Part shown: piece by piece, positions 34,054 through 43,731 of the stretch
Numbering within the stretch: position 1 is the first letter of the stretch
How the letters are laid out: each line of letters opens with the position of its first letter
Source: CAMCXE01 sp036520615
GTDB lineage: Bacteria > Pseudomonadota > Gammaproteobacteria > Pseudomonadales > Cellvibrionaceae
DNA: 64,000 nt
Direction of reading: 5' to 3'
Assembly: GCA_036520615.1 (NCBI GenBank)
Contig: DATDJI010000022.1
Coordinates: 1 to 64,000 of the forward strand
Notes under the pieces: model-generated
Told to the model about the DNA's origin: nothing
Databases searched by the model: none
The model's input: the letters and a program-made list of their open reading frames with translations, nothing else
Translations under genes and position numbers: made by a program

Positions 34054-36846
34054 GGCTAATTCGAACAAGGCATCAAGATCATAATCATCCGCCCATGCCA
34101 ATAAGCGCTGAATTTCCACATGTAATTCAGTTATGTGTAATTCAAGATTATCCAATTGCCCTTGTTGTAAATTGCGATCCAACACCTGCGCTGCCTCTTT
34201 AAGCGCGGGCACGCCCGAATAACAGGCGCCGCCATATAGTTTGTGAGCAAAATGCTGTAACTCAGGCCAATTATGCGTGGCGAGTAATTTAAATAAATCG
34301 ACCGGCTCCTGTTTCAAGCTTTCTATTAACATTTGCAACATATCGCGAGCTAAAACGGTATTGTCTTTAGCTAATTTAAGGCATTCTTGCACACTAACTA
34401 CCGGCTGGTAGGATGTGCTCGGGGACTCTATAGGTATCTCCGTGCTCGCGAACGCAGGTGTTGCTTGTGTAATAATTTTACTTGCAGGTTCAGTGCGCAA
34501 AAATGTTTTTCCCAACCATTTAGCAATTAGTTGGATTAAATCCTCGTAGTTGACGGGTTTGGATAAATAATCATCCATGCCTGCTACGATGTATTTGGTT
34601 TTATTTTCTGACACATGCTCCGCTGTTAAAGCAACAATGGGCGTGCGGGTGTCGCCTAATTCTAATTCGCGAATTTTAGCGGTTACGGCAAAGCCATCGG
34701 CATCTGGCATTTGTATATCCATAAAAATTAAGTCAAAACGCTGTTCACGGCACAGTGCTACAGCAGTTGCGCCGCTTGTACAGGTGACGACATCTACGGG
34801 AAATGGTTTTAAAAATTCAGCGACGAGTTTAGTGTTCGAAGGGTTATCATCAACAACTAATATGCGGTGGCTATGCTCAAGAGATAACTTAGGGATTATT
34901 TTGGGTGTGGAATTTACTGCATTGAGTATCGGCGTAACGGAGATTTGGTGCGCAAGTGCTTGATGTAATTTCCCCGGCAATAATGGGCGATTAATTATAC
35001 CTGCATTAATCGGATCTAAATCCCTCTGCAAGCTTGCTGCAGCAGCGCTGTTTCCCACTACCACACAAGAGATTCCTAGGCTTTCATTACACAAGGTAAT
35101 GGCAGTGAGCGTGGCTTGCTTATCAAATTGATTTGCTTTATTTAAAACGTCCACAACAGCAATTTGCGGCTTAAATTCTCGCAAGCGCTGTGTCTGCGCA
35201 GCTAGCTCGTCAGTCGAGGTAACTTCTAAAAAATTTGCCCCTAAGCTTGTTAAGAGCGTAGTTAATTCCAAGCGACTTGCCGGTTGCTCGTCAATAACTA
35301 ATACATTACAGCCTTTAAGTGGCGCAATGGCGGCAGGCTGCTGTAAGCGTGATTCTGGAATATGCAAGCGTGCGGTGAACCAAATGCAAGGCTGATCGGC
35401 AGGTTCAAGATCAATTCCTAATTCGCCGCCCATTTTCTCCACTAAATTGCGCGCAATGGATAAGCCTAGCGCTACGCCTTTGGTAATTTCATACTCAAGG
35501 CTTTTGCTCTCCAGCAGCCGTTTAAATTGCACAACAAAGTCATCGTCATAACCGCCGCTATAATTAATCACACTAAATTTAATTAATTGCGCAGCGGATT
35601 CAGTACGAATAACGCTCGCTTTAATCGCTATGTTGCCTTGCCTGCCGTGATTAAGCGCTTTGTTAATGAGATTGCCGAGTACTTGCTGTAGGCGGCGTGG
35701 GTCACCTAATAAAACTTCGATTACATCCGGCTGGATGATCGAGAGAATACGATTGTTTTTAGTGGCAGCTAAGGGTGCATAAAAGGTGAGTGCTTCATGA
35801 ACCACTTGGCGTATCTGTACATTTTTAACTTCTAAATGAAATTTGCCGTTTTCCAAACGGGAAAAATCTACTATGTCTTGTGCAAGTCCAATAATGCCGC
35901 GCAATGTGGTTTCTAAGTTACTGATGTAATCTGCCTGTTCAGCATCCATAGCGGTGCGTGTTAATTGCCCAATGGCGCCAAGACACTGCCGTAGAGGTTC
36001 GAGTAAATCTGAGCTTGCATGAATTAGAAACTCCGCTTTCACCCGCTCAGCCTGTACGGCAGATTTGCGCGCTAAATCCATTTCGATATTTTGAATTTCC
36101 ACCGATTCTAGCGATTCTTTGAAATCGTTGAGAGCCGCTTCGTAGGTTTGCCGCACTTCTTCTTGCGAATGATTCAGGCTGTCTAACACTTCATTGATTA
36201 ACAAAGCGCAGTCGTGCAAATAGGTCAGTTCAGTTTTATCCGGTACTGCATGGTGAGGTGATAATTTGAGCGATAGTAGATAATGCGTAAGTGCGCGAAT
36301 GGGGCCGAAAAATTTGACTTTCGTTCGGCTAAACAGAAAAATTAAAAATAACAGTGTCAGGATGAATATTGTTAAATGAATTAGCAGGTTTTGATAAAAA
36401 CCTGCTTGCATTTTTTTCTCATCCAAAATAAGCGTCCAGGTATGAGAGCGGTTGGGAATACTTACGACCCAGCTGCCATTAACCTTACGAGTGTCGCTAA
36501 AAGTGTGCGAATTAAGCGCGGAGGAAATAGCCGCTTGGGTGGGGATGCCCGCTTGATAAATAATATGGTTTTTATCGTTGGATACGCTCAGCCCAACAAT
36601 ATCAGAATCGGCGAGAAGAATATTGGCAAGTAAATTAAAGCGTTTTTGGTCAATAGGTTGCTCGGAGAGCAGATCTAATTGTGTCAGTAAGCCGCGAGCT
36701 AATTCAAAAGAGTTTTGATTAATACTGCGCTGGGAATTATGCAGTGCAATAATATCGGCCACTAACAAAATACACGAGAGCGCAACCAAAGGTAGGATGC
36801 TTGTCCATAGCATTTTTTTGCCAATCTGTGTCTCGAAGCGATTCAT
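34051..36846 (-). CDS. gacS: GacS/BarA-type hybrid sensor protein with degenerate kinase core
   Basis: Membrane sensor of the Gac/Rsm type, 931 residues. Order: TM1 (about 12-33), a periplasmic sensor loop, TM2 (about 155-175), a dimerisation helix, an HATPase-like domain, a degenerate receiver (VVDV keeps an Asp, but the usual Lys is Arg in INRPL), a canonical receiver (LVVDDNPSN, FMDIQMPDADG, LSKPVN) and an HPt domain with HFAHKLYGGA. The H-box reads FLIHASSDLLEPL where FLANMSHELRTPL is normal, so the phospho-accepting His is Ser. The N-box has NLINKALNH (second Asn is Lys), and the G1 DxGxG motif is missing. The neighbours cysM, relA and mazG are those of gacS in Pseudomonas. It is likely a pseudokinase that keeps its phosphorelay output domains. 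Confidence 0.85.
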   Translation of the reverse strand: MNRFETQIGKKMLWTSILPLVALSCILLVADIIALHNSQRSINQNSFELARGLLTQLDLLSEQPIDQKRFNLLANILLADSDIVGLSVSNDKNHIIYQAGIPTQAAISSALNSHTFSDTRKVNGSWVVSIPNRSHTWTLILDEKKMQAGFYQNLLIHLTIFILTLLFLIFLFSRTKVKFFGPIRALTHYLLSLKLSPHHAVPDKTELTYLHDCALLINEVLDSLNHSQEEVRQTYEAALNDFKESLESVEIQNIEMDLARKSAVQAERVKAEFLIHASSDLLEPLRQCLGAIGQLTRTAMDAEQADYISNLETTLRGIIGLAQDIVDFSRLENGKFHLEVKNVQIRQVVHEALTFYAPLAATKNNRILSIIQPDVIEVLLGDPRRLQQVLGNLINKALNHGRQGNIAIKASVIRTESAAQLIKFSVINYSGGYDDDFVVQFKRLLESKSLEYEITKGVALGLSIARNLVEKMGGELGIDLEPADQPCIWFTARLHIPESRLQQPAAIAPLKGCNVLVIDEQPASRLELTTLLTSLGANFLEVTSTDELAAQTQRLREFKPQIAVVDVLNKANQFDKQATLTAITLCNESLGISCVVVGNSAAAASLQRDLDPINAGIINRPLLPGKLHQALAHQISVTPILNAVNSTPKIIPKLSLEHSHRILVVDDNPSNTKLVAEFLKPFPVDVVTCTSGATAVALCREQRFDLIFMDIQMPDADGFAVTAKIRELELGDTRTPIVALTAEHVSENKTKYIVAGMDDYLSKPVNYEDLIQLIAKWLGKTFLRTEPASKIITQATPAFASTEIPIESPSTSYQPVVSVQECLKLAKDNTVLARDMLQMLIESLKQEPVDLFKLLATHNWPELQHFAHKLYGGACYSGVPALKEAAQVLDRNLQQGQLDNLELHITELHVEIQRLLAWADDYDLDALFELA

Positions 36847-36949
36847 AAATTATCGATAATATTATTGAATGAGCGGCGCCACCTTACCATAAAATGGCGT
36901 AGAATCCGCCCCTTTACAAACTCCCTCTCACTGCATCGACGAGTGATTT

Positions 36950-37864
36950 ATGCTCAGTGACTCAAGTGCCAGTTTATACCCAACAATTGACCAGTTTATT
37001 GGCAATACACCCCTCGTTCGGCTACAACGTTTGGTGGGAAATACCACCAATCAGGTTTTGCTTAAATTGGAGGGAAATAACCCAGCAGGATCTGTTAAGG
37101 ATCGGCCAGCTTATTCAATGATCGTGCAAGCGGAACTGCGCGGCGATATAAAGCCTGGAGATACACTTATTGAGGCAACCAGTGGCAATACCGGCATCGC
37201 TTTGGCCATGGTGGCGGCGATTAAGGGTTATAAAATCATCTTGGTCATGCCTGATCATATGACACAGGAGCGCAAGGATGCCATGTTGGCCTATGGTGCA
37301 GAACTCATCCTAGTGCCGCGGGCGGCTAGCATGGAAGGCGCCCGCGATTTAGCCTTGTCGCTACAAGCGCAGGGGCGCGGTAAAGTGCTAGATCAGTTTG
37401 GTAATCGCGATAATCCATTGGCGCACTACACCAGCACCGGGCCTGAAATTTGGCAGCAGACTCAAGGTCGTATTAGCCATTTTGTAAGTTCAATGGGTAC
37501 AACCGGTACAATTGTGGGCAATGGCAAATATTTAAAAGAACAAAACCCGGCGATTCAAATTATTGGTTTACAGCCAGCCGATGGAGCGAGTATTCCCGGT
37601 ATTCGCAAATGGCACCCCGACTACTTACCGGCAATATTCACTGATCAGAATATAGATAAAATTGTTGAAATGACTCAATCGCGCGCGGAGCAAACGATGC
37701 GCGATTTGGCGCGCCTAGAAGGAATATTTTGCGGTGTGTCGTCCGGCGGTGCGGTTGCAGCCGCTTTAGATATTAGTCAAAGCGTTGAGAATGCAACGAT
37801 AGTGGCTATCATTTGTGACAGAGGTGATCGCTATCTGTCTTCCGGTTTATTTTCACAGCCTTAA
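36950..37864 (+). CDS. cysM: Cysteine synthase B
   Basis: PLP-dependent O-acetylserine (or O-phosphoserine) sulfhydrylase that makes cysteine, or S-sulfocysteine from thiosulfate. The 304-residue protein has IGNTPLVRLQ, the PLP-binding Lys in NPAGSVKDRPA (the CysM-type wording), the phosphate loop SGNTGIALA and the C-terminal FCGVSSGGAVAA. ATG 36950. It is divergent from the GacS-like gene, the same arrangement as in pseudomonads. Length and residues are normal. Confidence 0.95.
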   Translation: MLSDSSASLYPTIDQFIGNTPLVRLQRLVGNTTNQVLLKLEGNNPAGSVKDRPAYSMIVQAELRGDIKPGDTLIEATSGNTGIALAMVAAIKGYKIILVMPDHMTQERKDAMLAYGAELILVPRAASMEGARDLALSLQAQGRGKVLDQFGNRDNPLAHYTSTGPEIWQQTQGRISHFVSSMGTTGTIVGNGKYLKEQNPAIQIIGLQPADGASIPGIRKWHPDYLPAIFTDQNIDKIVEMTQSRAEQTMRDLARLEGIFCGVSSGGAVAAALDISQSVENATIVAIICDRGDRYLSSGLFSQP

Positions 37865-38490
37865 TGCACAGTTTTTTTCAGGAGCTAAACAGTGTCAATT
37901 ACGGATTCTAGCTGAATTTTGTCGTTGGCCTTGATGGATAATATCTGCTGTTTGCGCAGGTCCTGCAGTATTTTTGTTGTTGAATATTTCAGATTTTGGG
38001 TAGTTAATTATTTCCCACCCTGATTGCACGTTCGTATAAGTTTCACGGCAAAGTTATAATTTTAATAAAAATTAAAACTTAATTTTCGCACAGTGCCAGA
38101 GCTGTGATGAACAAGGTAGGCAGTCCGTAAAGTTTGCGCTGTATGCTAAGGCGGGATTTTTTACTTAAATCCTAACCGCAGTTATCCGCTCATTGGTTTG
38201 ACTTGCGATAAATGAAACGACTTAAACTGCGGCGTTCCTACGTACTATAATGAGCGAAATGCTGCTGTAAAAGGAATGCCTGGGGTCGAGGATTTATGTA
38301 CGATCGTAACGGATCGGTACTGATGTGTTTCCGTGGGTAACATTGCTGAGAATTTCCCGCTTTTGTGGGCGCGATATGCGCTCGCGACGGAACAAAAGGT
38401 GGCCGCATTACTCTGCGCTACTTCCGAGCTATTTTCCCATCTATTCGCGTAGCTTTATTAAGTGCGCACCGATATTGAGTTCAAGTTGAT
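37865..38490. promoter_or_regulatory. Gap between cysM and relA with a possible relA promoter
   Basis: This 626-bp gap holds no gene. TATAAT at 38246-38251, with TTAAAC at 38222-38227 (18-bp spacer), is the best promoter candidate for relA and would give a leader of about 230 nt. In Pseudomonas the 23S rRNA methyltransferase gene rlmD lies at this point; nothing I can read here resembles it. Confidence 0.45.
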
Positions 38491-40737
38491 ATGGTGAAAG
38501 TTAGACAAGATCGACCCACTACCGTCGATGGCAAAGTAGATATTATTTCCTGGATTGATTATCTGCGCGATACGGCCAAACTTTCTGCAGATGCAGTACC
38601 TCAATTACAGAAAGCCTGTGAAATGGCGTTGGCCTTGGAAAATATACCTGGGGACGAAGCTGACGGCTGGGGAGAGGCATATTCCTCATTTAGCGCAGGC
38701 CTTGAAATGGCGGAAATTTTAGCTGGCCTGCAATTAGATAAAGACAGCTTAGTTGCAGCCATTCTTTATCGTAGCGTGCGTGAAAATAAATGCACGTTAG
38801 CGCAGATTGAAAAAGCCTTTGGCGCCACCGTTGCCAATTTAATTGATGGCGTACGTAGAATGGCCGCTATTAGTAATCTTACCAATCACAACGGTGATAA
38901 AGTATTAGGGCAACCGAGTACAGATCAATCCGATAACGTACGCAAGATGCTCGTTGCTATGGTTGATGATGTGCGTGTTGCGTTGATTAAATTAGCTGAG
39001 CGAACTTGTGCCATCCGTGCTGTTAAAAAAGCCCCTATTGAAAAGCGTCAGCGTGTTGCGCGCGAAGTGTCTGAAATTTATGCGCCCTTAGCTCACCGCT
39101 TAGGCATCGGTCATATTAAATGGGAGTTGGAAGATTTATCTTTTCGGTATTTGCAACCCTACGACTATAAATACATTGCAAAATTATTAGATGAGCGCCG
39201 GCTTGATCGGCAGGTTTATATCGAAGAGGTTATCGCCTTGCTCAAAAGTGCTTTAGAACACGAGCATATTGAGGTTTTAGATATTAATGGCCGCGCAAAA
39301 CATATCTATAGCATCTGGCGCAAAATGAAGCGCAAAGGCATTGGATTTTCCGAAGTTTATGATATTCGAGCGGTGCGTATTTTAGTTGCCTCAGAGCAGG
39401 ACTGTTATCGCGCGTTGGGTATTGTGCATTCTCTATGGCGCAATATCCCCAACGAATTTGACGATTATGTTGCCAACCCTAAAGAAAATGGTTACCGCTC
39501 ATTGCATACAGCGGTAAAAGGGCCTGCGAGCCGAGTGTTAGAAATACAAATTCGTACCCGTGGGATGCATGAAGAAGCCGAGTACGGTGTTTGTGCACAT
39601 TGGCGGTATAAAAAATCTGATAAAGACGGCGCTTCAAATTCTTATGAACAAAAAATTGCCTGGTTGCGGCAAGTGCTTGAATGGCACGATGAAATAGGCG
39701 GCAATCCGCTGGATGATCATTTGCACAGAGGGTTTGATCAGGATCGGATATATGTATTTACACCAGAAGGCCACGTCGTGGATTTACCGGAAAATGCAAC
39801 GCCGGTTGATTTTGCATTCCGCATTCATTCGGATATTGGCATTCGGTGTAAAGGCGCTAAAGTGAATGGTCGCATAGTGCCGCTGAATTATTCTCTGCGC
39901 ACGGCTGATCAAGTGGAAATAATTACCGGCAATCGCGAAGCGCCGAGTCGAGATTGGTTGGTGCCAGCCCTGGGTTATATTACAACCTCGCGCGCGCGCA
40001 GCCGTTTGCAAGGATGGTTCAGGCAACAAGATCGCGATCAGAATATTGCCGATGGACGCGCATTACTGGACCATGAATTTCTCCGTTTAGCGGTAGATAA
40101 TATCGATTATGAGGCGTTGGCGAAAAAACTAAAACTGCGCACGCTAGATGATTTATATGCCGCTGTGGGCACTGGCGATTTAAGCGTTGATCGCATTATT
40201 AACGTTGCACAGCGATTATTTAAGCCGGAAAAAAACAACGAACAAGTAACCTCCCTCGTGGGCCGGGCGCAGTCGTCGGAACCGGATGGCTCGGATATTT
40301 ATATCGACGGCGTGGGAAATTTATTGTCCCACATTGCGCAATGTTGTAAACCCATTCCTGGTGATCGTATCACCGGCTATATTACGCTCGGCCGTGGAGC
40401 GTCAATTCATCGCCAGGATTGTACGAATATTTTGCATCTTGCCGCAGAAGAGCCCAACCGTATTATTAAAGTTGATTGGGCGCAGAAACCTGAACAGCTC
40501 TATTCCGTGGATATAATTGTTGAGGCTTTTGACCGCCACGGTCTATTGCGCGATATCACCACGTTATTGGATAAAGAGCGCATAAATGTCAGTGCCATGC
40601 AAACCCTGTCGAATAAACAGAAAAATACTGTAGATATGTCATTTCGCGTCGAGGTGGCAAGTTACGCTGATCTTAGCCGAGTGCTTGCCCGCTTAAGCCG
40701 GTTGCCCAATATTTCCAATGTGAAACGGCGAATTTAA
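38491..40737 (+). CDS. relA: (p)ppGpp synthetase I
   Basis: Ribosome-associated alarmone synthetase that answers amino-acid starvation. The 748-residue protein has a degenerate hydrolase domain (no HDxxED; ILYRSVRENKCTL instead), so it should only synthesise. It also has a synthetase domain with EVYDIRAVRI and the RelA-type EFDDYVANPKENGYRSLHT, a TGS domain (VYVFTPEGHVVDLP region), the Cys-containing ZFD (AQCCKPIPGDRITGY) and a C-terminal ACT/RRM domain. The EFDD motif separates RelA from SpoT. mazG starts one base after its stop. Confidence 0.97.
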   Translation: MVKVRQDRPTTVDGKVDIISWIDYLRDTAKLSADAVPQLQKACEMALALENIPGDEADGWGEAYSSFSAGLEMAEILAGLQLDKDSLVAAILYRSVRENKCTLAQIEKAFGATVANLIDGVRRMAAISNLTNHNGDKVLGQPSTDQSDNVRKMLVAMVDDVRVALIKLAERTCAIRAVKKAPIEKRQRVAREVSEIYAPLAHRLGIGHIKWELEDLSFRYLQPYDYKYIAKLLDERRLDRQVYIEEVIALLKSALEHEHIEVLDINGRAKHIYSIWRKMKRKGIGFSEVYDIRAVRILVASEQDCYRALGIVHSLWRNIPNEFDDYVANPKENGYRSLHTAVKGPASRVLEIQIRTRGMHEEAEYGVCAHWRYKKSDKDGASNSYEQKIAWLRQVLEWHDEIGGNPLDDHLHRGFDQDRIYVFTPEGHVVDLPENATPVDFAFRIHSDIGIRCKGAKVNGRIVPLNYSLRTADQVEIITGNREAPSRDWLVPALGYITTSRARSRLQGWFRQQDRDQNIADGRALLDHEFLRLAVDNIDYEALAKKLKLRTLDDLYAAVGTGDLSVDRIINVAQRLFKPEKNNEQVTSLVGRAQSSEPDGSDIYIDGVGNLLSHIAQCCKPIPGDRITGYITLGRGASIHRQDCTNILHLAAEEPNRIIKVDWAQKPEQLYSVDIIVEAFDRHGLLRDITTLLDKERINVSAMQTLSNKQKNTVDMSFRVEVASYADLSRVLARLSRLPNISNVKRRI

Positions 40738-40738
40738 T

Positions 40739-41548
40739 ATGCCGACTTACACGCTTGCCGATTTAATTACATTAATGTCTAGACTGCGCGACCCAGTAGA
40801 TGGATGCCCATGGGATTTAAAACAAACGTTTTCGTCGATTACTAAGCACACGTTGGAAGAAGTATATGAAGTTGTTGATGCTATAGAGCGCAATGATTTT
40901 TCTCAGTTGCGTGACGAATTGGGGGATTTATTATTTCAGATCGTTTTTTACTCGCAATTGGGTGCAGAGCAAGGCGTTTTTGAATTTGCATCAGTAGTAG
41001 ATGCAATAACCGACAAACTTTTACGCCGTCATCCTCATGTATTTCCCGACGGTACTTTAGCGAGCAGGCGGCAGGATGTTGCGCTTGACGATACCGCCGT
41101 TAAAGCGCAGTGGGAGCAATTAAAAGCCGCTGAGCGTGCAAAAAAGGAGCAATCACATTTGCTCGCAGATATTCCTGCGGCCTTGCCAGCTTTATTGCGC
41201 GCGGAAAAACTGCAAAAACGTGTGGCAGTGGCGGGGATGGATTTTGCGGATATCACGGCAGTAATTGAAGCGCTAAAAGCGGAGATTGAAGAGCTGGAAG
41301 ATGCTTTGGAGGCTCGCGATTCCGCGGCAATCAGCGAAGAATTCGGCGATGTTCTATTTACAGCGGTGAATTTGTCCCGCCATTTAAAATTAGATGCTGA
41401 GCACTGTTTGCGTGCATCAAATACCAAATTTGCACACCGAATTATCGCTATGGACGAGTTAATTACTCAGCGCCAAAAGAGCTGGAAGGATTTTGACGCC
41501 GCCGGATTTGATGAATTATGGCAGTTAGCAAAGCAGTCTGCGCAATAA
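40739..41548 (+). CDS. mazG: Nucleoside triphosphate pyrophosphohydrolase MazG
   Basis: Hydrolyses NTPs to NMPs and pyrophosphate, and in Escherichia coli lowers ppGpp levels. The 269-residue protein has the duplicated MazG fold: CPWDLKQTF and HTLEEVYEVVDAI, then ELGDLLFQIVFYSQL (EExxE and ExxD metal sites) in the first half; EIEELEDAL and EFGDVLFTAVNLSRHL in the second. It is coupled to relA with a one-base gap, the usual relA-mazG order. Confidence 0.96.
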   Translation: MPTYTLADLITLMSRLRDPVDGCPWDLKQTFSSITKHTLEEVYEVVDAIERNDFSQLRDELGDLLFQIVFYSQLGAEQGVFEFASVVDAITDKLLRRHPHVFPDGTLASRRQDVALDDTAVKAQWEQLKAAERAKKEQSHLLADIPAALPALLRAEKLQKRVAVAGMDFADITAVIEALKAEIEELEDALEARDSAAISEEFGDVLFTAVNLSRHLKLDAEHCLRASNTKFAHRIIAMDELITQRQKSWKDFDAAGFDELWQLAKQSAQ

Positions 41549-41980
41549 GCTAAATTCCAATCTGGCGGTTAATTGCAAACGTTACTGCATTGAGCATAAG
41601 AGTTAAGCTTGCGCAGGCGATTATGAAAAATTTATATAGCGCTCAGGATATAAGCGTTTAGGAAATGAAACTGCATTTATTTTTCATGCTGAATATTTTG
41701 CAGTTTCGGCGCTTGCCTGGATAAATTCCACCAGAATTTTTATTTGGACGGTAGAGTAAAGGGAGTAAAGCACACTGTAAAACAAGTGTAAATTGCGTAT
41801 GGTGGTACCAATTTAGGTGCCGATGCAGAGGCGATTAATGGCGGCAATATTAGCCTTGCGCCACAGGTTGTATATTAACCACCATAAGTTCTATGTGGAT
41901 TACAACCTTGTGTAAGTTTAGCCCTGCGTGTATCTTTAGCCCTTTGCCCAGGCGAAGGCCTTTTTGAGGAGAACTCATTC
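41549..41980. other. Intergenic region between mazG and adk
   Basis: About 430 bp with no gene. A short open stretch on the plus strand near 41803-41879 reads YGGTNLGADAEAINGG then NISLAPQVVY and a stop. It resembles the tail of a surface or outer-membrane protein, but it has no start and is too short to call. The adk promoter must lie in the second half. Confidence 0.35.
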
Positions 41981-42631
41981 ATGCGGATTATTCTTTTAGG
42001 TGCTCCCGGCGCCGGAAAAGGGACTCAGGCTAAACACATTATGGAATTGTTTGCTATTCCGCAAATATCAACGGGCGATATGCTCAGAAGCGCCATTAAA
42101 GACGGTACCGAGTTGGGCCTTAAAGTAAAAGATGTTATGGCGTCCGGCGGTTTGGTTTCGGACGAGTTAATTATCGGGTTGGTGAAAGAGCGCATCGCAC
42201 AGGACGACTGTAAAAACGGTTTTCTATTTGACGGTTTCCCGCGCACAATTCCACAGGCACAAGCGTTAGCGGATGCACAAATTCCTATTGACCACGTTGT
42301 GGAATTCTACGTAGACGACGAGGAAATCGTTTCGCGTTTAAGCGGCCGACGTGTGCATACGGATTCCGGCCGCGTTTATCATGTCCAATATAACCCACCT
42401 GAGCAGGAAGGCTTGGATGACGTTACTGGCGAAGCATTAATTCAACGCCCTGACGATGAGGAAGGCACTGTACGCAAGCGGCTTGCCGTCTATCACGAGC
42501 AAACAGAACCTTTAATAGGCTTTTATCGAGCATTGTCGGCATCTACCGGTGGCATACCCAAATGTTCGAAAGTAAATGGTATAGGCCCGTTGGATGAAAT
42601 CCGCCAGCGCGTTGCTGGCGTACTTAGCTAA
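41981..42631 (+). CDS. adk: Adenylate kinase
   Basis: Converts ATP and AMP to two ADP. The 216-residue protein has the P-loop GAPGAGKGTQA, the AMP-binding ISTGDMLR, FLFDGFPRT and the LID region GRRVHTDSGRVYHVQ to DDVTGE and RPDDEEGTVRKRL. A GAGGAG ribosome-binding site precedes ATG 41981. This is the long-LID form without the zinc Cys cluster, as in other gammaproteobacteria. A terminator separates it from hemH. Confidence 0.97.
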   Translation: MRIILLGAPGAGKGTQAKHIMELFAIPQISTGDMLRSAIKDGTELGLKVKDVMASGGLVSDELIIGLVKERIAQDDCKNGFLFDGFPRTIPQAQALADAQIPIDHVVEFYVDDEEIVSRLSGRRVHTDSGRVYHVQYNPPEQEGLDDVTGEALIQRPDDEEGTVRKRLAVYHEQTEPLIGFYRALSASTGGIPKCSKVNGIGPLDEIRQRVAGVLS

Positions 42632-42675
42632 GGTTTACTTCGCATTATCAATGCGCGGTATTGTTTATTAAAATT

Positions 42676-42697
42676 GGCTCACAAGAGCCTTTTTTTT
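42676..42697 (+). terminator. Terminator between adk and hemH
   Basis: GGCTC, loop ACAA, GAGCC and then T8. It lies only about 30 bases before the hemH start, so hemH read-through or a promoter inside this gap would be needed for expression. Confidence 0.85.
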
Positions 42698-42723
42698 CGC
42701 CTTAAAATATTGAGAGAAATTTT

Positions 42724-43731
42724 GTGACGCAAAAAAAATCTGCCATTGTTTTGCTAAACCTAGGCACGCCTGAGGCGCCAACCATATCAAGCGTACGGAA
42801 ATTTTTACGCGCTTTTCTGAGTGATCCAAGAGTCGTTGAGCTGCCAAGGTTGCTGTGGCTGCCGATTTTATACGGAATTATTTTGCCGTTTAGACCTAAA
42901 AAAGCACTTAAAGCTTATCAATTAGTTTGGACTGCCGATGGTTCACCGCTAAAGGCAATTACAGACAAACAAGTGGAATGCCTAGCTGCCCGAGCGCGGG
43001 CGGAAATGGGGAATAGGGTAGAGGTAGTGTCCGCTATGACTTATGGCCAGCCGGAGTTGGAAGCGCAAATTAATGCTTTGAGGGCGCAAGGTGTTACCCG
43101 CATTATATTATTGCCGCTGTACCCGCAATATTCCGCTACTACCACAGCGCCGATATATGATCAATTCGCGCGTTACATCGGCAATACCCGCTACATCGCT
43201 GAAGTATTTCTGGTGAACTGCTATTTTGATCGCAAAGAATATATTGCAGCTCTTGCCGCCAGCGTGAAGGATTATTGGAGCGTTAATGGGCAACATCAAA
43301 AACTACTATTTTCTTTTCATGGCATTCCCCAGCGCTGCGTAGATAAGGGAGACCCTTATTACGATCATTGTGTAGCAACAGCAAATGCTGTCGCTGCAGA
43401 ATTAGCATTGTCGGCGGAATCTTGGGCGATTAGTTTTCAATCCCGTTTAGGTAAAGCCCAGTGGCTGCAGCCCTATACGGATAAATTATTGGTGGAGTGG
43501 GCAAAAGCAGGCGTGCAATCCGTCGATGTAATTTGCCCCGCGTTTGCAACAGATTGCATTGAGACTTTAGAAGAAATTCAGGGTGAAAACCAAGAGTTAT
43601 TCTTACATTCTGGTGGCCAACGCTTTGGATATATTCCTTGCCTGAACGATCGGGCCGATCATATTGAGATGATGTGGAACCTAGTGAAACCTCTTTTACT
43701 TAATTCTGCTGATTATACCGAGCAACGGTAA
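42724..43731 (+). CDS. hemH: Ferrochelatase
   Basis: Inserts Fe(II) into protoporphyrin IX, the last step of heme synthesis. The 335-residue protein begins at GTG 42724, has NLGTPEAPTISSV at the N-terminus, YPQYSATTTAP in the middle, the catalytic His in LLFSFHGIPQRCV, SFQSRLGKAQWLQPYT and CPAFATDCIETLEEI with the active-site Glu. Residues and length are normal. It follows adk, an order also seen in some pseudomonad relatives. Confidence 0.96.
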   Translation: MTQKKSAIVLLNLGTPEAPTISSVRKFLRAFLSDPRVVELPRLLWLPILYGIILPFRPKKALKAYQLVWTADGSPLKAITDKQVECLAARARAEMGNRVEVVSAMTYGQPELEAQINALRAQGVTRIILLPLYPQYSATTTAPIYDQFARYIGNTRYIAEVFLVNCYFDRKEYIAALAASVKDYWSVNGQHQKLLFSFHGIPQRCVDKGDPYYDHCVATANAVAAELALSAESWAISFQSRLGKAQWLQPYTDKLLVEWAKAGVQSVDVICPAFATDCIETLEEIQGENQELFLHSGGQRFGYIPCLNDRADHIEMMWNLVKPLLLNSADYTEQR

